From: Undaria pinnatifida
Lineage: Eukaryota > Sar > Phaeophyceae > Laminariales > Alariaceae
Length of the DNA: 64,000 nt
Direction of reading: 5' to 3'
Assembly (NCBI GenBank): GCA_012845835.1
Contig: JABAKD010000004.1
Span: 4,744,265-4,808,264, forward strand
In this document: piece by piece, positions 12,801 through 21,800 of the stretch
How the letters are laid out: every line of letters begins with the position of its first letter
How positions within the stretch are numbered: position 1 is the stretch's first letter
The notes under the pieces: model-generated
The model's input: only the letters and a program-made list of their open reading frames with translations
The model's database searches: none
What the model was told of the DNA's origin: nothing
Translations under genes and position numbers: made by a program

Positions 12801-15800
12801 GAAAATGCCGTCGGTCAAGGGCTGACAGTGCCGTCTCCTGACATCTTTGCTTTGAAGGCCAACCCAACCCACGAAAAGGTAGGGACAGCTTACGCTATAC
12901 CTACAATGGGATCCGAAGGGTGCGCCAGCTAGCGTTGGGCTGCGAAAGCAACTGAGTTAAATCGATACACGACGCGTATGAAAATACGTGGAAGTGTGGT
13001 GAGCTAAAGCTTTATTTTTCCCCATCCGCCGGAGGATGAAAAAAAAAAAAAAAAAAGTAGGTTAGACTTTCGAAAAATGTTTTTTTCTACGAGCTGCCAA
13101 GCCAAGAAACTGCCAGAGAGGCAGGTTGACCATGCGCCGCTCAATTTTACGTATTTAGGTGTCATTTTTGGACACGATGTTGATCATGGACCAACCTACA
13201 AACTGAAAGCTGTCCATTTTGATTTTTTGTTCTTGTCCGAGAGATTTAACCGAAATAACGATCCGAAAAAAATACAAGAGCGACCAAAACTTGTCTTAAA
13301 AAGTAAAAAATAAAAAAGTCCATCTTTCAATTTGTTTGCACGTGCGGTTCAAATACAAGATTGAAATTTCAGATCGAAAATCGTAAAATTGAGCAGGGCA
13401 TCGCAGAAATGCCATTTTTTCCCCATTTTTTGTCGAAAACACTCGAGTTATATATGGAATCGAGTTTTGGTAATATCTCTTGATGAGTGGCGAATTGGGC
13501 GAAGAAATTTAGATCGATGTTCTTCTGGAGGCTTCAGCATATTGCCTCCACCAAATTTCTCCTTGATCGGGAATGACGATTTGTATACGACTTTTATGTG
13601 GAAAAGTTGGAGCTTTTGATTTCTTTCCGATATCTCGGCGAGATCGAGTCGAAAAAAAAAAACTTGATATTGTTTACATGCTTTTTTTGTGCACTACTTC
13701 GAAGTATATGTACAATGTTTTGTCAGGGTCAGCGTTTCCAATTTTCGAGTCCTAACTCGTCAAAACTGTGGCGCAAGAGCTTTCGGAACATTGTCCGTTT
13801 TTTGGCTGGCCCAGTTCGTAAGCTATTTTTTTTCATTATTTGGTTGGCCTGGGGTTGCAACGTTCGTCGATTTCAATACTATTATTACCACTCTGTTCAG
13901 AACTATAACCAACGTTTTATTTAGATATTAATGTAAAAAATGTTTCTTATATTTCCGGACGGAGTGGTACATGTTTTTTACCCAACCAAATGTGGTCTAG
14001 GCTGTTTTGTGATTTCCAACTCTTTAGGGGTTGTTCAACATATGACAGCAGCATTCGAACCGGTGATGGTCATGTTGACTCACTCGAAGCGAGCCAACGC
14101 ACGAAAAAAAAAGTTGGAAAATTCAAAAAGTGGTACCAGGTATGACAGGAAAACCTGTTCCTGACGTATTTTTTCACTGATTTTTCATGGGTTGGGTTGG
14201 GGTTGGCCGTGGATTGTGACGCTTGACTGTTTCAATACTAGTACGGTTAGGTTTAGGGCCAGGATTATATGTTTTCCTGCCCAGCTCCTGTCCCAACCAA
14301 AGTTGGTTTTACTTACATCGCGAACATCCTGATACCTCGCTTGTCGCCTTTTCTGTCGATACAATGATTAGTATACCTGTCTCGCAAAAGGGTTAATGCA
14401 GGTGGACGTTGTCGGTTCCTGCTGTTTGCCATGCCCGGGTCACGACACCCAAACAACCTTCTAACCCAGTATCCAACTCTTAAAATCATCTTAGTCAAAC
14501 TCCAAGTGTTTTGTACCGATGTCGGGAGTGCGGTGCTAAAAGGGTTAATTAAGATGGTCCTACTGCGGGCAAGGAAAGCGGGGAAGAGCGCCAAGCACAC
14601 AGTCGAGCAGGGCAAATTGGGTGTTAAATATATCCTTTTAAGCACTGCTAAAATTATCCCATACTCTCTCCAAGTAGTTTTGTCACCAAAAATATAGGTG
14701 CAATTCTAAAGGGGTGACAGTTAGCAGTGTCAATGAAGGCATATTATTGCCGGTAACGGCTATAAAAATGTCCCAAAAAAAAGACGAGCTGAAAAATGAA
14801 AAATTGATCGTTTGCCAAATTAGTCAGCCAGAAGCACTGATATTGCGTCCCTCTGTTGCAAAATTAATAGTACCCCACCCCAAAAACTGATTCTGGAAAA
14901 AACGACAAGTACAACCCGATGAGCAAATCCCCTCACTAGGTATACTTTAAGTATGATAATACCTTTACTGTGGATACCAGGCTCTATTCCTTAGATCGTA
15001 CCCCCTCGTTATCGCTATTATCCTTCAACACCATCCTGGCTCCTCGAGGGCAATCTGAGGTGTTCCCTCATGGCTGACCCTCGAGCGTGCGGTTATGCAC
15101 ACAAGCCGCCTCGGTGTGTCTCCACAACATACATATTATAACAAAGATATCAACCTGCTACGGGACTACAGTCTCACGTTACAGATATAATACTACACTG
15201 CTGTACTGCAAAGAATGTCTCTCTCTATCAAGTAGACTAACGAGGAAAAGGGGAATCTGCACGCGCATTGAGTCATGACGTTTGCCGTGGGGAAGACTTT
15301 TTTGTCGACGACAACAAACTCCACGCAGCCCTACGCAAGCACGACCGCAACCGCACCGGCGTGAAATCAACCGACCGCGTCAAGCTATTGCTCCAGAGGA
15401 TCACGGGAGCAGAGTTTGGACGGTGAGTACCGACCTTGACGGTGAGTAAACACGGTACTCATCGTCAAAAGTCTGTGCTCCCGTGGTCCTCTTGAACAAT
15501 AGGTTGATGCCTTGATGCGGTCGGTTGGTTTCACGCCGGTGCGGTTGCGGTAGTGCTTGCGTATGGCTGCGTGGAGTTTGTTGTCGTCGATAAAAGTGTT
15601 CCCCACGGCAAACGTCACGACTCAATGCGCGTGCAGATTCCTCCTTCTCTTCGTTAGTCTACTTGATAGACGTTTTTGCAGTACAGTGTAGTATTATATC
15701 TATAATGGTAATATAATACTTCGCGAAATATACAGAGTGAGTGAGGGGATTTGTTCGTTGGGTTGCACTTTTCGTTTTTTCAGAATCAGTTTTTGGGGTG

Positions 15801-18800
15801 GGATACTAATATTTTCGCAAAGGAGAGACGCGATAGGGATTAACTTTTTGTTCATGGATGACGTCACCTAGCCGATTCCCATATTACGAACGTCCCCGAA
15901 AAAACCGCGATGGCTTACCCACATAGTGATAACTTTAATGAATAGATAATGTCATTTAAGTCGATTCCCAGATTACGCACATACGTCCTCGAAAAAACCG
16001 CGATGGCTTACCCACTTAGTCATCGGTGGACTGCGCGTTTTATGTACGTGCCTGTCATAAATAATGAATGATACCCAAAAAGTTAAAAGTGAGTCACTGC
16101 TGCTCCTTGTTTTCGAGCTATGAATACAATATCGCTGCACCAAGGTTCAAGCTTCCTTCCCGTGCTGATCGTTGTACACAGTGCATCTTTGGCTCTCGTT
16201 TAGAGCAACGACGCCCGACAACGTAACCCACAGCCCACACTCAGCGGGACATTCGGCGCCACCTGTTTCGCAGACATGCAGCGCTCGTAGCGACAGCTGA
16301 CCGCACGAGGGGTCGACAGCCCGGCGGAACATCAGCAGCAGCAGCTTGTAGCAGTAGCATAGCATCACCCCACGTGCTCCAGCCAGCAACAATAGCAGCC
16401 CACGGCAGGCGCTGGTGAGCGGCGACAGCCCACGACCGGCGGCGATACATCTGCACCAGTCCATGCCCGACGACGATCCCACCGTCTTTGCTTGGTTAGC
16501 TGCAGCAACGAGCACCCATGCATGCTGCGTCCCACTCTTATGATGTCGGGTGGGTATGCTTCGCTGCGTTACCCTGTACTACTGCTGTAGTTTATGTACA
16601 TTGTACCTGGTGCAATAACAATCAGTCCGGATATGTATGGACCGTGTAAATTTAATATCAATACAAAGCGATCCTCATACATAGTTCCGAACAGAGTGAT
16701 ATGCGACACATAGTACCAAGTGTGTGCATAACGAAAAAAACATCGATCTTGCTGTGAACCCTTCGGATATCGCACTCCAGCATGCAGCCAGAACATATAA
16801 ATACATGGAGGATTATTGAAAGGTTGCACGAGAGCAGCCGAAGGCTCCGATTCAGACCAGGTTTCAAGTTGCCTTCGAGATAACTCGAGCTGAGGTCCAC
16901 CTCTCGGCGCGCTGTTTCCTGGACGCGCCTCACATTGCTCGTCTCTCCCGACCCGGGATCGGCCTCGGCCGTTCTCGCTTCGTGTTCGTAGCGACATGTC
17001 GTACAAGTTCCTGTTTTTTTCGGTTTTTCTATTGCCAATAGTCAAGTGCGTAGTCGTAGGTACATAGACACAAAGTTTGGCTCATCAGTAACCGTACAAC
17101 AGTAGCTTGGGGGGTAGCCCCGAACGATTGTTAATCGATGTCCCGCGAGTTCGAATCGCGGTCAAATCATTTTTTATTCAGTTTTTTTTCTTTGTTCTCT
17201 GTCTGGGTTCGAGCCTCAAGATGTACATTGTTCGACAGTCTTTTATTTATACTTTCCCCCCCTCTTGTTGTTGTGTATGTACCGACTCATAACAAAGTGA
17301 AAATATCATTGTATACCTATTATTATGCTAGAAGTGCTGCTTGCTGCTGTCGAGCTGCCGCAGCTGCCGCTCCTGCTGTTGTTGAAATTGCACGTACATC
17401 ATAGTTCTGTAAAATGTAAAAGATGGGGCGTGGGATATCTGGCACGGCAGTATATATATGCTTTGTTGGGATACACCGGCACAAACCCATTGCAGTTTTC
17501 GTGTTCGTTAGTACCGTGCAGCGCAGTTACTTGTTTGAGATACACTGGCAGATAACTCATATCTGGCACAATAGTTGCTTTGTTGAGATACGCTGGCGTA
17601 CAGTAGCTGCTTGCTTGACATAAACTGGCATATATGACTATGGCAGTGTTAGGGTTCCATTTGTACTACTACTGCGCTGCGCGACGGTGGGGCGTGGACA
17701 TTCTGGCATAGCAGTTGTTTCCTTGGCATACACTAGCACTACAATACTATTAATAATAGCACTATTAATAGCTCAGAACCATGGCAGTTTTTGGGGGTTC
17801 TATTAGAACCGTGCTGCGCGGCGATGGGACATGAGATATCTGGCATCAGTAGTGGTTATGTAGTTGGGATACCCTAGAACAGAGTTATTGGCAATTTGGG
17901 GGATCAAACCACGATAATTACGATAATTGCGTAATACCTACCGTTCTTTTCGCCAAGGAATATGCTGGCGCAACAGTAAGCGATTGTTTGGTTTTTTTAT
18001 ACCTTCGCATTGAAGTAGCGGCAGCAGCTCTGGTCTTGGCGGTAGTGGGCGAGTAGCGGTACTCCTGTGTTGACGCACGCTTGTGACTCGCCGTGCATGG
18101 GATGTTCAGTGATGGTCCCGTGTCCATGCGCCATTTTCACATTAATAATAATGCCGCTGCTGCATTTCACTTTTATTTTGGCCTTCATGGCAGATTGGAG
18201 GTTGGTTGCACGTTTGACTTCGCCTAGCTCTTCGGGTTGTTAGTTCCATTCGTTACCTTTTGAACTCCCCATTATTAATTTACCCTACCGGTACTATGTT
18301 ACCCTGTTTTCCTCAACCCCTTGGCAGTACGTTCTGTCACTTTTTTTACTCCGATCCCCTTGGCAGTACGTAGTGCCTTTTTTTGCGTGTTTGCCTATCA
18401 CATCCCCGACCATCCCGGGCATGCGCGGAGCTGCAGGCGGGCGGGCGGCGAAGCCCCCCTTGTATCAATAGTATAGGCATATTGTGTTTTCTCCCTGAAA
18501 GCGACCGTTTTTGTCCGGTGATTTGTCATGGAGGATGATGCCGATTCCGGCGCGGTTTGCTGTGATAGATAGTACTGCGAATAGATTTGTACATAACCCG
18601 AAGGAGTGAATAAATACTTGACCCTAGATTCGACGAACTCGCACCTGACGTCGTTAGAATAGAATGATTTTACAAAATACTCAGAATGTTGCGCAAATTG
18701 AAGCAACTCTGACCAGGGGAGACACGGTAAAGAAAACATCACATTTAAGGAATTGCTCGCTCTATTCGAGGTTTCAGCGTAAACTGTATATTTGTTCACA

Positions 18801-21800
18801 CCGCCTCATTTTTTTTTTTTCTTCTTTTTTTCTCACACTTCTACTTTCCAGCTTCTGGACAAGCCGTGGTGACGGATGTCGTCCCTTCTGCCCCCCGGTT
18901 CTTGCCTTCAATTTTTATCGCGCATAGGGGTCAGCAATCCCACTGCTCGTCGATTTTTCTTCATCGAGTGTTGCTAACCCACGCTCTCGCGCTTTCCACA
19001 AGTCAAGTTGTCGACAAGAAAAAGTCCCAACGAATTTATACGAGTATGCACTCGGCGGGGCTCGAACTCGCGAAACTGGCCTATAACAGGCTCGAGGATA
19101 ACCTGATACGCCACCGGGGCGACCGATACTCACCTATGCCATCATGGCCACCTATTTTCAGCATTTACTTCCACTCTAAGCCCCAGAAATCATCACACAA
19201 AGTTTTGCACGTGCTCGGTGTTTAATCAAGATGTTTGAGGAGAAGTATGTTGCCGGTGGCATTGATATTTTCTTTTTTTTCCTGGTCGATCCGAAAGATT
19301 GGGACATGGTATTGCGGTGGAATAGCCCTTCATTGACACCCCTAACAGGCCACCAGTCGTATTTGCGGGATGCCAGCGTTGTGTGCAAAGCTCCGTTTGC
19401 TTCTGGTTCGCGCCACTAACGTCCCGTATTTGTTTCATTGCCATCTGCGTCGAGCTGGGAAAAATGTGTACCTGCGAACTTAACGCCTCTACAACTGGAA
19501 ACCCTTTTTTTTTACAAATTCACTTGAAGTTAGTATAGGGAGGAGTTTGGAGGGCTCTAAAGGGGTTGATGCAGTAGTGGTCCCCCTGTAGTGTCTGTAT
19601 GTGCCTTATTATGGAAATACCGGCACTAAAGGGACGACCGGCGGGCAACCGGCACTACTGAACCAGCGCTAAAGAGGGACCACTATTGTACTCCATCACC
19701 GGCATTCAAGAGCGCAAGCGTTGTTTACTCACTCCGTCCATCCTGGCGCGCTTGCTCGTGTCGCGTCGCCGCTGATGTTGTGTTTGATTTTTTATGGCCA
19801 GGTGGTTTCGTGCGCGAATTGCAATGGTGCGGGAGAAGTCAAGCGGACGTTCAGCCTTCTCCTGGGGAAAGCGTCATGTCCTACCTGTAATGGCCAGGTG
19901 CAGTCCAGACCCGCCCATGCTACGGTAACGTAGGGGAGGGTATGTATACATACCAGGTACATTTGAATCCCAACTGTTGTGGCTAACGGGTCTCCTCATG
20001 TAAGGAGGCGCTATTACGCGGGGGAATACATCAAGAATATTCAGGACCAAGTGTGGTGAGGAAAAACATGGGAATGTATAGGTTCTTGTGTATATTGTGA
20101 GTGCTATGGTCCTCCATACGATTAAGAGATACCCAACATATTTCCTATCCCATTGGTGTTTTTAAGGGCGTTTTGCTATCGTAGATCCGGCGTTGTTGCC
20201 AACCTACGCCAACCTGGAGCGGGGGGGGGGGGTGAGTTATAGCCAGCGACGCCACGGGCGCATTGCTTTTACGTTCTTATTCGTTACACGTTTCTAGGGA
20301 TAGGCCTACCCCGTGGAATTGTTCGTGAGTTTGTGCGTACAAGGTATAGTATTTGGGAAAGCCGGTTTTTTATTTGGTGTGGAGGTGCTCGTGTTATTTT
20401 TGGAGCCTGAGATGTTGTAGACGCGCCCCTATGCTGTGCACAGGGTTTGACGTGTCTGCTTCCTTTCTGTGTGTCTATCCCTCGCTTGACCGCCCCAGGG
20501 GTACTTTCAAGTCTTCTCCTCGGCATCCACCATCGCGGTGCCCCCAAAACCGCCACGAAAGCGCAGCCGCAATGGCGATGATGACAAAGGGGCAGACGTC
20601 AGCAATGGTTTAGGTTATACAGGCGACCACTGGGCGGACGGAGAGACTGGGGGCAGCGAACCGCGTCGACGGGTGAGTCGGCTCCGCGTGCTCCACGTTG
20701 ACTGTTTTGCGTCGTTGCTTTTCTCAGGTGTCTCTGGAAAGGCCTAGCAGGGATTCCCATGCTCTTGAATGCGCGTGTTCGGGGGCATTTAGCGCCCCCC
20801 CCTTCGCGCCCCCCCTCTTCCGTGTCCCCGAAAGGGCCTCGCAGGGAGTCCCATGTGCGTGTATGCGCGCATTGAGGGGGGCTTCGCGTCACCCTCACCC
20901 CCACCCCCTTCTCCTTCTGTCTTCCAAGCGCACGTGCCAGGGTAACATCGCCCGCGAAGGGAGTTGAACCCCTTCGGTTGCCGTAGGTTTTCATGCGTAG
21001 GCATGCGCGTGTTGAGGGGTGCCCCCCCCCCCCCCTCGTCCCCAGTCCCCTTCCGTCTTCCACGTGCATGCGCCCATGTAACATCCGCGCAGCTGAAAAG
21101 TCATACCAGCTATCACACGGGTAGCAAGCTCTACATCAGCCGCTAGTGTTGCAGCACCCTTACGCCTCTTGCTGCTACTGGCACTTCGTCATCACCTCGA
21201 GAAGATGTCGGCTTCTCGTTCATATCGCAGCGCTGTCTACCCCTACTGCTACCGGCTGGTTTAAGTTTAAAACCAAAAAAACTCTCTCCCCCACGAATGC
21301 CGCCCGTAATATCTAGTCAAAGAGTGAATATTTGGTATCCTACTGACCCCCAGGTCCGTCTCACGAACTCTAGTGGTTCTTGCAAGGATGCAGTCCACCC
21401 TTCATACAACTCGCCGAACACCTCACGGCGCTTCGCGCTTGGTGCAAGCAATGTCTACCTGGTCTTTGATGAAAATCCGACGTGCTCCGTCCCGGCTTAG
21501 TAGGAATGCGAGGGTCTATGGTCATACATACGACTACGGCCATGCACAAATTGAGGAGACCCCCATGACCAGTGGAAGAGGGTGACATGGCCGGTTGTTT
21601 TTTTGACGGCCTCGGGCTGTCTCTAGGAGCGAAACTCGTGTCCACCAATAACAGGCCTTCAATTTTTTCGATAGTATTCAGGCTTCTTCCAAGCAAGGGC
21701 GAAAACTAAACCAGCGCCGCATTTTGTATGATCCAGTTGGACATACTCCGAGGCATGTCTGTAGAATTTTGCGCAAAAATGTCGAAGATCTGACCTGGCT

